Source of the DNA: Bradyrhizobium elkanii USDA 76
GTDB lineage: Bacteria; Pseudomonadota; Alphaproteobacteria; Rhizobiales; Xanthobacteraceae
NCBI RefSeq assembly: GCF_023278185.1
Contig: NZ_CP066356.1
Coordinates: 8,982,001-9,046,000 of the forward strand
Length of the DNA: 64,000 bases
Direction: 5' to 3'
A program made the position numbers and the translations under genes. A model generated the notes under the pieces. The model searched no databases. It saw only the letters and a program-made list of their open reading frames with translations, and was not told the DNA's origin. Shown piece by piece: positions 35,050-44,017 of the stretch (positions are counted from its first letter, which is position 1; every line of letters begins with the position of its first letter).

Positions 35050-35340
35050 TCAGATCACGTTGGGATAGATGTAATAGGCGATTACCCGCTGGATGAACAT
35101 GATGATCAAAATCACGATGATCGGCGAGATATCGAGCCCGCCCAGATTCGGCATCACGTTGCGGATCGGCCTCAGCACGGGCTCGGTGATCCGGTAGAGG
35201 AACTCGGCCACCGCGGAAACGAACTGGTTGCGCGTGTTGACCACATTGAAGGCGACCAGCCAGGACAGGATGGCGGAGGCGATCAGCAGCCAGACATAGA
35301 GGTCGAGGATGATGATGACGATGTCGAGAACAGCGCGCAT
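35050..35340 (-). CDS. YggT-family membrane protein
   Basis: The 96-residue protein has two hydrophobic segments and the YggT motif FLYRITEPVLRPIRNVMPNLGGLDISPIIV (in two stretches, near residues 45-75). The family is linked to membrane and cell-division functions and to osmotic stress, without a settled biochemical role. The start at 35340 gives the canonical length; upstream in-frame starts extend into repeat-like sequence. Confidence 0.9.
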   Translation of the reverse strand: MRAVLDIVIIILDLYVWLLIASAILSWLVAFNVVNTRNQFVSAVAEFLYRITEPVLRPIRNVMPNLGGLDISPIIVILIIMFIQRVIAYYIYPNVI

Positions 35341-35637
35341 ATGAGGGGGGCTCGCGGGTAAGACAACCGGTTGAGGCGCAACGAGACCGGACTGAGCCGC
35401 CATCGCGCTTCTTGATTGAGCGGGATCGTTTCGGAAAACCGCTATGCGCTGGGCGCTCGCGCGGTCCGCCGGGTCGGGATCACGCCCTAGATATCGGTTC
35501 ATCCCCCCGCAAACAAGGGAAGTTCCCGGCGGGACGGGCCGAAAACCGCGCTTTCACCGTTCTTGACTTGACCTTGGGCGGGACTGTAAATGGCGCCCGA
35601 CTGACGGCCGGGACACTCAGCAACACCCGGCCGCGAT

Positions 35638-35711
<74 letters not shown>

Positions 35712-35713
<2 letters not shown>

Positions 35714-35785
35714 GCCTTCGCTCGCTTCGCGAGCTTCGGCTCGGCAAGCCCGGATAGTCCATCGTAGCGATGCGAGCGAAGGCTG
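35712..35785. repeat. 14-bp perfect inverted repeat immediately after tRNA-Ala
   Basis: CAGCCTTCGCTCGC (35712-35725, including the final CA of the tRNA) is repeated in reverse complement as GCGAGCGAAGGCTG at 35772-35785. Inside, CGCTTCGCG-type sequence can form a smaller hairpin. It may act as a processing or termination structure, although no T-run follows. Confidence 0.7.
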
Positions 35786-35849
35786 CCGCGGCGTAGCCCG
35801 CAGGGCGAAGCCGGGCTGGTGTTACGAACTCCGACCCAATCCCTCCCCC

Positions 35850-36659
35850 TCACGTCCCCGTAAACCGCGGCGGTCGCTTCTCCACAAAACTCGCGACGCC
35901 TTCCCTGAAATCATTGCCCTTCAGCGCGATCTGCATCTCGCGGTTGGCATCGATGGTGGCTTCGGCGAGCGTCTGGAACGGCACGTCATAGACCTGGCGC
36001 TTGATCACCGCGATCGCGCTCGGCGAGACGAAATCGGCGAGGTCGCGGGCATAGGCATAGGTTTCCTCGCGCAGCTTCTCCGGCGAGGAGAGCCGGTTGA
36101 CGAGGCCGATGCGCAGCGCCTCCCCGGCCGACACGCGCCGCGCCGACATCAACAGATCGAGCGCGTTGGCGTGGCCGACGATACGCGGCAGCATCCAGCT
36201 GATGCCGTGTTCGGCGATCAGGCCGCGCCGCGCGAAGGCGGTGGTGAACACCGCGGTGTCGGCGGCGAAGCGCAAATCGCAATAGAGCGCGTGGACCAGG
36301 CCGATGCCGGCGGTGGCGCCGTTGAGCATCGCGATCACAGGCTTCCTGATCGCGGGGTAGTAGGCGTAGCGCGTCTGCCAGTCGGCGCGCCGGTTCATGT
36401 CGAACGGGATGTTCTCGCCGCGCCTGACCTCGTTGGGATCGATCCCCTTCAGCGCGTCCATGTCGGCGCCGGCGCAGAAGCCGCGGCCCGCGCCGGTCAG
36501 CACGATGACGCGAACGTTGTCGTCGTTGGCCGCCGCCTCCATCGCGTGGCGCACGTCACGCTCCATGATCGCGGTCCACGCATTCATGCGATCGGGGCGG
36601 TTGAGCGTGATGGTCGCGATCCTGTCGCTGACCTCATAGAGGATGTGCTCGTAGCTCAC
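35850..36659 (-). CDS. Enoyl-CoA hydratase/isomerase (crotonase) family protein
   Basis: The 269-residue protein has the crotonase oxyanion-hole segments [17 protein letters not shown] (near residue 58) and [21 protein letters not shown] (near 112). [18 protein letters not shown] follows; the Glu in AEHG is the probable catalytic acid of this subgroup. [13 protein letters not shown] and a C-terminal [14 protein letters not shown] are typical. It acts on a CoA thioester in fatty acid or aromatic compound breakdown. The exact substrate cannot be told. Confidence 0.9.
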   Translation of the reverse strand: MSYEHILYEVSDRIATITLNRPDRMNAWTAIMERDVRHAMEAAANDDNVRVIVLTGAGRGFCAGADMDALKGIDPNEVRRGENIPFDMNRRADWQTRYAYYPAIRKPVIAMLNGATAGIGLVHALYCDLRFAADTAVFTTAFARRGLIAEHGISWMLPRIVGHANALDLLMSARRVSAGEALRIGLVNRLSSPEKLREETYAYARDLADFVSPSAIAVIKRQVYDVPFQTLAEATIDANREMQIALKGNDFREGVASFVEKRPPRFTGT

Positions 36660-36775
36660 GGCGATCTCCCTGTGCCTTGTTGTTATTGATACGCGCGGCG
36701 ATACGGCCTGCGCCCGGCGGCCGACAGTAACACATTCACGAGAATGAAAAGCCGGCGCGAAATTCCGCGTGGCGG

Positions 36776-37603
36776 CTATTCAGCGGCCTGCAGCAGCTGC
36801 CGTTGCGGAACGCGCGCGATCCAGCCGTCGATGAAATGCTTCAGCCACGCGCGCTCGGCGGCATCGTGGACGGCACGCTCGGCGAAGTGCAGATGACCCG
36901 GCTGTGCGCCCGGGGAATCCATCCGTGCGCAGCCGCGCGCGGTCCAGCGATGCATCATCGCGTAGGTCACGTCGGGATGGAATTGCAGGCCGAAGGCGTT
37001 GCCGAACTGGAACGCCTGCACCGGGAAATCATCGCCCGACGCGAGCAGGTCGGCACCGGCGGGCAATTGAAATCCCTCGCCGTGCCAGTGATAGACCCGC
37101 GCCGGCCAGTCCGGGCAGAGCGCACGGCCAGCCTCGGTCGGCCTGACCGGATAATAGCCGACCTCGACGCGGCCTTGCGGATGCGGCGCGACTTTGGCGC
37201 CGAGCTGCCGCGCCAGCATCTGTGCGCCGAGGCAGATGCCCAGGAACGGGCGCTGCTCGCGCAGCGGAACGGCGATCCAGTCGATCTCGCGCCGCACGTA
37301 GTCGTCGCCATCGTTGGCGCTCATCGGACCGCCGAAGATCACCGCGCCGGCATGCCCATCGAGCGTTGCGGGCAGCGCGTCGCCGAAGCGCGGGCGGCGG
37401 ATGTCGAGGCGGTAGCCCAGCGCGCGCAGGGCGTTGCCGACCCGGCCGGGAGTCGATGTCTCCCGATGCAGCACGATCAGCACCGGCCGCAACGAGACCT
37501 GAGCCGACATCTGATCCAAGTTCTGATCCCTGGGCGTGATCGCGGCCGGCCTTCGGCTGGCGAAGGGCACCACGACACGGCTCTGGTCAGTCCGGAACGA
37601 CAT
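36776..37603 (-). CDS. Class I glutamine amidotransferase-like protein
   Basis: The 275-residue protein has a GATase fold with the nucleophilic Cys in FLGICLGAQMLARQLG (near residue 125) and the His in FGLQFHPDVT (near 210). The Glu of the triad would follow, but in this branch it is less clear: DVT stands where PE is usual. Such stand-alone proteins are often annotated as glutamine amidotransferase or GMP-synthase-like. The start at 37603 has AGAGG nearby; ATG 37510 is an alternative that begins closer to the conserved domain. Confidence 0.82.
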   Translation of the reverse strand: MSFRTDQSRVVVPFASRRPAAITPRDQNLDQMSAQVSLRPVLIVLHRETSTPGRVGNALRALGYRLDIRRPRFGDALPATLDGHAGAVIFGGPMSANDGDDYVRREIDWIAVPLREQRPFLGICLGAQMLARQLGAKVAPHPQGRVEVGYYPVRPTEAGRALCPDWPARVYHWHGEGFQLPAGADLLASGDDFPVQAFQFGNAFGLQFHPDVTYAMMHRWTARGCARMDSPGAQPGHLHFAERAVHDAAERAWLKHFIDGWIARVPQRQLLQAAE

Positions 37604-37753
37604 TGCCTCTGCTTAAAGTTTCGGCACGTAAGGCGCGATCATAGCTAAGTGGTCGTTAACATCGTGTGAGTTTGCGCACACCCAGGCGAAGCAAATCGCG
37701 GGCCAGAAAACAGCCTTAACGGCAACGCGTGGGAGGTTTTTCAGGGACAGCTA

Positions 37754-37803
37754 GAGCGTTTTCGAGCGAAGTGGATACCGGTTCGCGTGAAGAAAACGCG
37801 TCA
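37754..37803. repeat. Intergenic repeat, family B (reverse orientation)
   Basis: GAGCGTTTTCGAGCGAAGTG...CGCGTGAAGAAAACGCGTCAA is the reverse complement of the other family B copies. Confidence 0.85.
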
Positions 37804-37815
37804 AAACAAGAATCT

Positions 37816-37854
37816 AGAGCCCCGTTCCGATTCCATCGGAACGGGAAAAGCTCT
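37816..37854. repeat. Short palindrome abutting an SDR stop codon
   Basis: AGAGCCCCGTTCCGAT-TC-CATCGGAACGGGAAAAGCTCT is a nearly perfect hairpin. Its right end overlaps the TAG stop (37853-37855) of the SDR gene. Confidence 0.75.
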
Positions 37855-38632
37855 AGCGCTTGCGAAGCTGAAATCCACCGACCGCCGTCAGGATGAAGGA
37901 GCGCGGAAACAGCCGGAGCAGGAACGGCACCAGCTTGATGAAGGCGCCAGGCAGCACCGCGCGCTTGTTGGCCATCAACCCGCGATAGGCCTGGCGGGCC
38001 ACCTCTTCCGGCGAAACGTTGAGGATGGCGGAATCGAATCCGGGGGCAAACCCGGCGCGATCCTGAAACTCCGATGGTACCGGGCCCGGGCAACACACGG
38101 TGACACGCACGCCCTGCGGCGCCAGCTCACAGCGCAACGCCTCGGAAAACGACAGCACATAGGCCTTGCTGGCGTAGTACACGGCCATGCCGGGGCCCGG
38201 CAGGAATCCGGCGATCGAGCCGAGATTGAGGATGCCGCCGCGGTTGCGGATCAGCTGGTCGGCAAAGCGCAGCGTCAGATCGGTCAGCGCGCGGATATTG
38301 ACATTGATGATGTTGAGCTGCTCGGCACGGTCGCGCTCGATGGCACGGCCGAACAGGCCGAAGCCGGCATTATTGACGAGAAATTCGACCTCGACCCCGG
38401 CGTCGGTCAGGGCCTGCGCTATCCGGTCGCCGGCATCGCTGTGCTGGAGATCACAGGGGATCACAATCGGCGCTGCGCCACCCTTGGCCCCGATTTCGTC
38501 GGCGAGCGCCTTCAGGCGGTCGGCGCGCCGCGCCACCAGCGCAACACGGTGACCATTCGATGCAAACACGCGCGCCAGTTCGGTGCCTATGCCCGCCGAT
38601 GCCCCGGTTATCAGCGTCACACGCTCGGTCAC
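37853..38632 (-). CDS. SDR-family NAD(P)-dependent oxidoreductase
   Basis: The 259-residue classical SDR has TGASAGIGTELARVFA (near residue 9), NNAGFG, the Ser in LGSIAG and the catalytic YYASKAYVLSFSEAL (Tyr-x3-Lys near residue 152). A hydrophobic C-terminus (FIKLVPFLLRLFPRSFIL) could attach it to membrane, as in DltE/YqjQ-type relatives. The substrate is unknown. It stands alone between repeats. Confidence 0.9.
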   Translation of the reverse strand: MTERVTLITGASAGIGTELARVFASNGHRVALVARRADRLKALADEIGAKGGAAPIVIPCDLQHSDAGDRIAQALTDAGVEVEFLVNNAGFGLFGRAIERDRAEQLNIINVNIRALTDLTLRFADQLIRNRGGILNLGSIAGFLPGPGMAVYYASKAYVLSFSEALRCELAPQGVRVTVCCPGPVPSEFQDRAGFAPGFDSAILNVSPEEVARQAYRGLMANKRAVLPGAFIKLVPFLLRLFPRSFILTAVGGFQLRKR

Positions 38633-38858
38633 GTTTCAAACTCTTACTGCAAATTCTAGTGAGGTCCCCAACAAGGCGACGAGAGCATAGGCATGTGGTG
38701 GGACGCAAGCCGCGTGTAAGGTTGTGGACAGTGGCGAGGCACTGGTTTTGTGATGAAACGCCAGATTTTGCGTCGGATCGCCCACAATCGCGGCGGACAT
38801 TAAAATTTCGTCATCCGTGATGCCGGTGACGATGCGTCCGCCGGCGCCGGCAATCGCG

Positions 38859-39362
38859 TCAGATTGCAGCGTCCGCCGTGCCCCAGGGGCCCTTTGGCAG
38901 CGCCGCCTGCTTCTCGGCGACCCGATGCTTGAGATCGATGCGGTCGCGCGAGGAAATGCCGAGCAGATCGGCGGCGCGCCAGACCACATTGTCCTCGAAC
39001 TCGCTGACCTGACCGTCGGCATAGACCAGCTCCCACATCATCTCGACGATGCGCAGCCGTCCCTCCTCGTTCACCGAGCGCATGATGACGCTGGTAAAGT
39101 GATAGAGATCGACGGCCTCGCCCTCGACGCGCATGGCAGAGGCGATCAGCTTGTCGGCCGCGCCGCGGTCGAGCTGGAAACGGCTCTCGATCAGACCGTG
39201 CAGCTTGCGCGTCTCGGCAGGCGTCGGCTCGCCGTCCAGCGAGACGACATGCACCAGCAGCGCCGTCGCCGCCAGGCGATAGTCGCCGTCATCGAAGGTG
39301 CGGTCGGCCTGGGCGTCGGGGGAAACGATATCGGCAATGAATTGGCGAAGTCCGTCGAGCAT
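38859..39362 (-). CDS. TerB-family protein
   Basis: The 167-residue all-helical protein has the TerB-like pattern: ATALLVHVVSLDGEPTPAE (acidic metal-binding turn) near residue 32 and MMWELVYADGQVSEFEDNVVWRAADLLGIS near residue 108. Each repeat carries a D-G-x-x-x-x-E motif that may bind a divalent ion. TerB proteins were named for tellurite resistance, but the stand-alone rhizobial type has no proven role. Confidence 0.88.
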   Translation of the reverse strand: MLDGLRQFIADIVSPDAQADRTFDDGDYRLAATALLVHVVSLDGEPTPAETRKLHGLIESRFQLDRGAADKLIASAMRVEGEAVDLYHFTSVIMRSVNEEGRLRIVEMMWELVYADGQVSEFEDNVVWRAADLLGISSRDRIDLKHRVAEKQAALPKGPWGTADAAI

Positions 39363-39395
39363 CGGTCTCTCTGTGGGATGAAGCCTGCCTGATTT

Positions 39396-39437
39396 GAGCG
39401 TGATCTATCCGGCTATACGTATTTCCGGATCATGCTC
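39396..39437. repeat. Intergenic palindromic repeat, family A (short variant)
   Basis: GAGCGTGATCTATCCGGCTA...TTTCCGGATCATGCTC. It has a shorter loop than the copy at 3911-3960. Confidence 0.7.
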
Positions 39438-39536
39438 CGTTGAAATCTATATGGCGTGGAAACAGAACCGGTGCAATCCGCGCAGGTTCCCGCTGCGACA
39501 TTACGTTTCGGCAAGCATTACGTTTCAGCAATATGA

Positions 39537-40946
39537 CTACGGTATCTCGTACACCACGAGCTTGTCGGCAATGCCGCGCAGTGCCGCTTCCTTCTGGATC
39601 GGCTTGATCGCGGCGCGATCGAGGATGCCCGCGACCTCCGCCGATTCCATCACCGGCTGGGTCAGATGGATTTCCTGCGAGGTCGACAGGCTCTGCACCC
39701 TGGCTGCGATATTCACGGTCTGGCCGAAATAATCCTGCCGCTCGTTCAGCGTCACCGCGAGGCACGGCCCTTCATGGATGCCGATCTTGACGATCAGATC
39801 CTCCTTGCCGCGCTCGGTGTTGAGCTGCTTCATCGCCGCCCGCATGCGCAGGCCCGCCGACAATGCATGCTCTGGCCGGATGAAGGTCGCCATCACGGCA
39901 TCGCCGATCGTCTTCACGACGGCGCCGTGCTCGGAAGCGATGATCTCGAGCAGCGCGTGGAAATGCGCGCGCACCAGATCGAATGCGGCGAGATCGCCGA
40001 CCCGCTCATAGAGCGCGGTCGAGCCCTTCAGGTCGGTGAACAGGAAGGTCAGCGCGGTGATCTTCAGCCGCTGGTCGACGGTGAGGTTGTCGGCCTTGAA
40101 CACGTCGCGGAAAGTCTGGTTCGACAGCATCCGCTTCGCGGTGAGGATCGGCTTGCGCTTGCCGAGCAGCTCATGCAGCGCATCGGCGGCGACCCACACC
40201 GCGGGCAGCACGCGGGTGTCGGTCTGGTTGTCCAGCGACAGCCGGAGCGGCCCCGGCCGCAGCACCGTGGTGCCGGTCGGCGCCTGCAGCTTGTTGAACA
40301 CGATCGAGAACTGCTGGCGCTCGGTGGTCGGCTCACCCTGCACGTCGAAGAAATGCGCCGAGTGCGTCACCGGCTCGAACACGATCAGGAACTGCTTCGG
40401 CAACTGCAGCGATAGCAACGCCTTTTCGCCGGCCGGCAATTCCAGCGATTCCAGCGTCACCTCCTTGAGCAGGCGCTCCAGCGAGTCCTCGTTGAGCTCG
40501 ATGCCCGAGCTCCAGAACATCTGGCGGACATATTCCCAGATCGGCAGCGTATTCGGATCATGCGCGCCGATGCGGCGCACGCGCGGACTGACGGTGAAGG
40601 CGACCTCGACCAGATCGTCGACGGACGCTTCGTATCCGGCCGCGCACAGCGCGCAGTTGTAGTCGTCATGGCGCAACGACTTCAGCGTCGAATGCGCATC
40701 GAGCACGCCGCCGCAACCCGGGCACAGCACATTCCAGCTCATGTCGAACAGGCCGAGCCGCGACGCATGCAGGAAGCCGGAGATCACCTTCTCCTGGTCG
40801 AGCCCGGTCCGGTTCGAGAAATCCAGCAGATTGATGCGGTTGAGATCCCGGTCATGACCGTCCGCGATCAGCTGCTGCATGGCATCGACGACGGCCGGAT
40901 CGGTCGTCTGCCTGAGGACTGCGAAATGGGCCTGCGTATCGCTCAT
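39537..40946 (-). CDS. Class III adenylate/guanylate cyclase with DUF5939-type N-terminal region
   Basis: The 469-residue protein has a C-terminal cyclase domain (residues about 300-469): FLFTDLKGSTALYERVGD (metal Asp), HGAVVKTIGDAVMATF (second Asp) and DYFGQTVNIAARVQSL. The N-terminal half carries a four-cysteine zinc-ribbon-like site (CPGCG near 75 and CALC near 98) and a receptor-like region typical of DUF5939 proteins. No membrane helix is seen, so it should be cytoplasmic. It probably makes cAMP or cGMP in response to an unknown cue. Confidence 0.88.
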   Translation of the reverse strand: MSDTQAHFAVLRQTTDPAVVDAMQQLIADGHDRDLNRINLLDFSNRTGLDQEKVISGFLHASRLGLFDMSWNVLCPGCGGVLDAHSTLKSLRHDDYNCALCAAGYEASVDDLVEVAFTVSPRVRRIGAHDPNTLPIWEYVRQMFWSSGIELNEDSLERLLKEVTLESLELPAGEKALLSLQLPKQFLIVFEPVTHSAHFFDVQGEPTTERQQFSIVFNKLQAPTGTTVLRPGPLRLSLDNQTDTRVLPAVWVAADALHELLGKRKPILTAKRMLSNQTFRDVFKADNLTVDQRLKITALTFLFTDLKGSTALYERVGDLAAFDLVRAHFHALLEIIASEHGAVVKTIGDAVMATFIRPEHALSAGLRMRAAMKQLNTERGKEDLIVKIGIHEGPCLAVTLNERQDYFGQTVNIAARVQSLSTSQEIHLTQPVMESAEVAGILDRAAIKPIQKEAALRGIADKLVVYEIP

Positions 40947-40987
40947 GGTGAGCCCTTAAGTGAGCATTGGGACACCGCCGCGCAAGA

Positions 40988-42373
40988 TCAGCGCGGCTTG
41001 ATCGTAAACACCGGCGAGCGGTTCGGCTGTGTCGTCACCACGCCGATCGGCAGCACCGGATCCTTGTCCGCCAGCGCGACGCGGAATGCGCCGACAATCT
41101 TCGCAAGCGCGAGCGTCGCCTCGACCAGCGCAAAATGCGCACCGATGCAGACCCGCGCGCCGACCCCGAACGGCAGATAGGCGAATCGATCGGGCGGCGT
41201 TCCTGTCATGAACCGCGCCGGCACGAACGCGTTCGGATCGCGCCACAGCTTCTCATGCCGGTGCAACAGCCACGGCGCGATCAGGATTACGTCATGCTTC
41301 CTGACCGGACGGCCCGCGATGGTGTCGGGACCGCCTGCCGCACGCGCGATCAGGAACGCCGGCGGATAAAGCCGCATGGTTTCGTCGATCACCGCGCGGG
41401 TGAATTTCAGCCGCTCGATGTCGAGCGCGCCAGACGTCGCCGCGCTCCTGACTTCTGCTGCCAGTTGTTCCTGGGTCAGGGGATCGAGCGCCAGCAGATA
41501 GAGCGCCCAGAACAATGCGGTCGCAGTCGTCTCGTGGCCGGCCAGGATCATGGTGGCGACCTGGTCGCCGAGTTGGGCGTCGGTGAAGGCCTCGCCGGTT
41601 TCCGGATCGCGCGCGGCGCCCATCAGGTCGAACAGGTCGCGGGCCGGCGCGTTGTCATCCTTGCCGGCCGCACGTCGCTCGGCCATCAGCATGCCGACGA
41701 ACGCGGTCCAGCGCTTGCGGAAGCGGGCGCGCCGGAAATCCTGCGGCGTCGGCCAGTTCAACGGCAGCACCAGATCGAGCATGTGCGGCCGCACCAGCGT
41801 GTCGCCATACTCCATCACGAATTCGCGCAGCGCGGTGCCGTGGCGATCCATGCCGAACGAGAACATGGTGCGGCCGGCGATCTCCAGCGTCATGCGTTGC
41901 ATCGCCTCGCGCAGATCGACCGGGCCGCCGCTCGCGGACTTCAGCTTGGCGATGGTCTCGTCGACCGCCGCAATCATGTAAGGCACCAGCGTCGTCACCG
42001 CGCGCGGCGTGAACGCCGGCGCCAGCGTACGGCGCTGATGTTTCCACGCACGCCCTTCGGCGATCAACAGCCCCTCGCCCAGCATCGGACGCAGCACGCG
42101 TAGGCCGGCCGGCGTGCGGGTGTAGTTCTCGTAATTGTCGACCAGCACATGGCGGATCGCATCCGGCGTGTTGAGGATGAAGCTCGAATGGCCGAGAAAA
42201 CGGCCCTGGACGATGTCGTCCTCATAGGCGCGCTGGCCCCAGGTCTCGATCGGCGAGTTGCGCATCACCCGCATGCGCGCGAACGCGCCCATGTCGTCCG
42301 GCGCGCGCGGCGGGGCCGGCGGGACCAGGGGACGCCGCGTGACCGTGATATCGTAGACTTCGGCTATGCTCAT
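40988..42373 (-). CDS. Cytochrome P450
   Basis: The 461-residue enzyme has the I-helix oxygen-binding motif ILAGHETTATALFWALY (near residue 260), the ExxR motif in IDETMRLYPPAF (near 320) and the heme-binding loop FGVGARVCIGAHFALVEA (Cys near 405). The sequence resembles the CYP102/CYP4-like fatty acid or terpene hydroxylase type with EYGDTLVRP-type internal segments. The redox partner is not in the window. The start at 42373 (MSIAEVYD) is chosen; the frame continues upstream through the next gene's antisense, which is not coding. Confidence 0.92.
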   Translation of the reverse strand: MSIAEVYDITVTRRPLVPPAPPRAPDDMGAFARMRVMRNSPIETWGQRAYEDDIVQGRFLGHSSFILNTPDAIRHVLVDNYENYTRTPAGLRVLRPMLGEGLLIAEGRAWKHQRRTLAPAFTPRAVTTLVPYMIAAVDETIAKLKSASGGPVDLREAMQRMTLEIAGRTMFSFGMDRHGTALREFVMEYGDTLVRPHMLDLVLPLNWPTPQDFRRARFRKRWTAFVGMLMAERRAAGKDDNAPARDLFDLMGAARDPETGEAFTDAQLGDQVATMILAGHETTATALFWALYLLALDPLTQEQLAAEVRSAATSGALDIERLKFTRAVIDETMRLYPPAFLIARAAGGPDTIAGRPVRKHDVILIAPWLLHRHEKLWRDPNAFVPARFMTGTPPDRFAYLPFGVGARVCIGAHFALVEATLALAKIVGAFRVALADKDPVLPIGVVTTQPNRSPVFTIKPR

Positions 42374-42456
42374 GGTCCTCGCTTCCTGCCTCACGCGACG
42401 GCCGATCCGGCCATGCGATCCCGGCGCCAGCAAGGCGCGCGGACCCTGCACCAGAC

Positions 42457-43833
42457 CTAATAAGTCAGCTCGGCGACCGCAATCCGATTTTCCGATGCCG
42501 GCCAGGCCCGCATCATAATGCGTTCCCCGTTGAAGATCGCGGCGACCGGGCGGCCGACATCGTCCGCGGTGGGCCGCAGCGTCGTCACCGAATCCGTCGG
42601 CACGCCGGGCTTTACGTCGGCCGGCTCCTTGCCGTCGAACAGCACGATATCGCGCGGCAGGCCGAAATAGCCGCGCGGCCGCGACATCAGCACGACCGCG
42701 CCTGCGCCGGCATCGGCGGGCCCCAGCGGCCGCGCCGCGCGCAGATGCACGATCTCGGACGAGCGCGGAAACGGCGAGCGATAGATGTGCGTCGTCGCCG
42801 TACCAGGTGACGTCAGCACGAATTCGAGCGGCCACGACGGATCGACCTGCGCCGGACCCCAGCGGCCGTCGGCGCCGGTCTGCGAGCTGTGCAGCGGGCC
42901 GCCGATGCGCTCGCCGGTCTCCGCCGCGACGTGATAGATGTCGACCGTGGCGCCCGGCACCGGCCGGTTGGTCGGCACGCCGCCGGGCATGCCTGTGACG
43001 AGGCCGCTCAGCCTCACCGCCGTCTCCGGCACGATCCCGATCCGCGACGGCTCGTGCCTTGCGATGAATCTGTAGATCTCGCGAAAGGCGCGCGGATGAA
43101 AGGCGGTCTCGCGATGATCGACCGCGCCGAGCACCAGATTGGTCGCGCCCTTCAGGGCCGGGCCTTCCGTCGTGACGTTGGTCGGCGTGCCCGGCTTGCC
43201 GACGAAGCGGCCGTCGGCTTGCGCATATTTGTCGAGGCCGTCGCTGCGCAGCGTCAGGAACAGGGTGCCAACAGTCACTTCGTTGTCGCCCTCGTTTAGT
43301 CCGCGCAGGAACGGACCACGCCCGTTGAACTCGTTGCCGAGCCCGTCGTCCCACGCATACACACCGTGATTGGGCGTGCCGCACAGCACCGCGTGGCTGA
43401 CGTCGCCGCCGCCACCGTTCTTGATGTAATTGCGGATCGCATTGCCGCCGCGCGAACTGCCGACCAGGGCGACCCGCGGCGCGCCGGTCGTCTGCTTCAG
43501 CTCCCTGATCGCCTCGGCGAGCTCGCGGCGCTGGTCCTCGGTCGAGGAGCGGCTCGCCTGCTCGATCTTGTCGTCGGTGCGCGCCAGCGGATCGGTGAAA
43601 TTGATCGCCGCCATGCGTGCGCGCGGCACGCCGTTCGATTCCATCCGCCAGAACGTCGTCATCCAGAGCGGGGCGTGATCGCCATTGCCATGCACGAACA
43701 GGATCGGCGGGGTGTCACCGGCGGGCACGGGTTGCGCCGAGGCCGACTGAGCCAAGGCTGGGGCGCCGAGGCGACCGGCCAGCAGGGACAGGACGCCGGC
43801 CCCTTGCAATATTCTCCGCCGCGACAACGCCAT
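42457..43833 (-). CDS. Tat-exported alpha/beta hydrolase
   Basis: The 458-residue protein begins with a twin-arginine signal (MALSRRRILQGAGVLSLLAG). An alpha/beta hydrolase domain follows, with HGNGDH near residue 48 and the nucleophile elbow VGSSRGG (Ser near residue 125). A C-terminal region of about 180 residues has a beta-rich, carboxypeptidase-regulatory-like part (PVPGATVDIYHVA). It is probably a periplasmic esterase or depolymerase. It lies 83 bases upstream of the P450 gene on the same strand and may be co-transcribed. Confidence 0.82.
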   Translation of the reverse strand: MALSRRRILQGAGVLSLLAGRLGAPALAQSASAQPVPAGDTPPILFVHGNGDHAPLWMTTFWRMESNGVPRARMAAINFTDPLARTDDKIEQASRSSTEDQRRELAEAIRELKQTTGAPRVALVGSSRGGNAIRNYIKNGGGGDVSHAVLCGTPNHGVYAWDDGLGNEFNGRGPFLRGLNEGDNEVTVGTLFLTLRSDGLDKYAQADGRFVGKPGTPTNVTTEGPALKGATNLVLGAVDHRETAFHPRAFREIYRFIARHEPSRIGIVPETAVRLSGLVTGMPGGVPTNRPVPGATVDIYHVAAETGERIGGPLHSSQTGADGRWGPAQVDPSWPLEFVLTSPGTATTHIYRSPFPRSSEIVHLRAARPLGPADAGAGAVVLMSRPRGYFGLPRDIVLFDGKEPADVKPGVPTDSVTTLRPTADDVGRPVAAIFNGERIMMRAWPASENRIAVAELTY

Positions 43834-44017
43834 TGGCCCCCCTCCCCAAGCCTTCCCTTGACCTTCCCTTGGCCTTCCTCAGGTCTTTCAGTGCGTTAGC
43901 TGTGTCCTACCCCCGCCAAGGATACCGTAATCGCTGGACAGGACATGCGTTTCGCGGGCATCAGATGGTGCAGCCGGAATCATCCAACAAGCCATAGCAG
44001 GCCAACCGGAACTGGAT

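Noticed and set aside
42374..43384. Upstream extension of the cytochrome P450 frame
   Set aside because: The extra residues are antisense-like to nothing and out of frame with the hydrolase on the same strand; the P450 starts normally at 42373.
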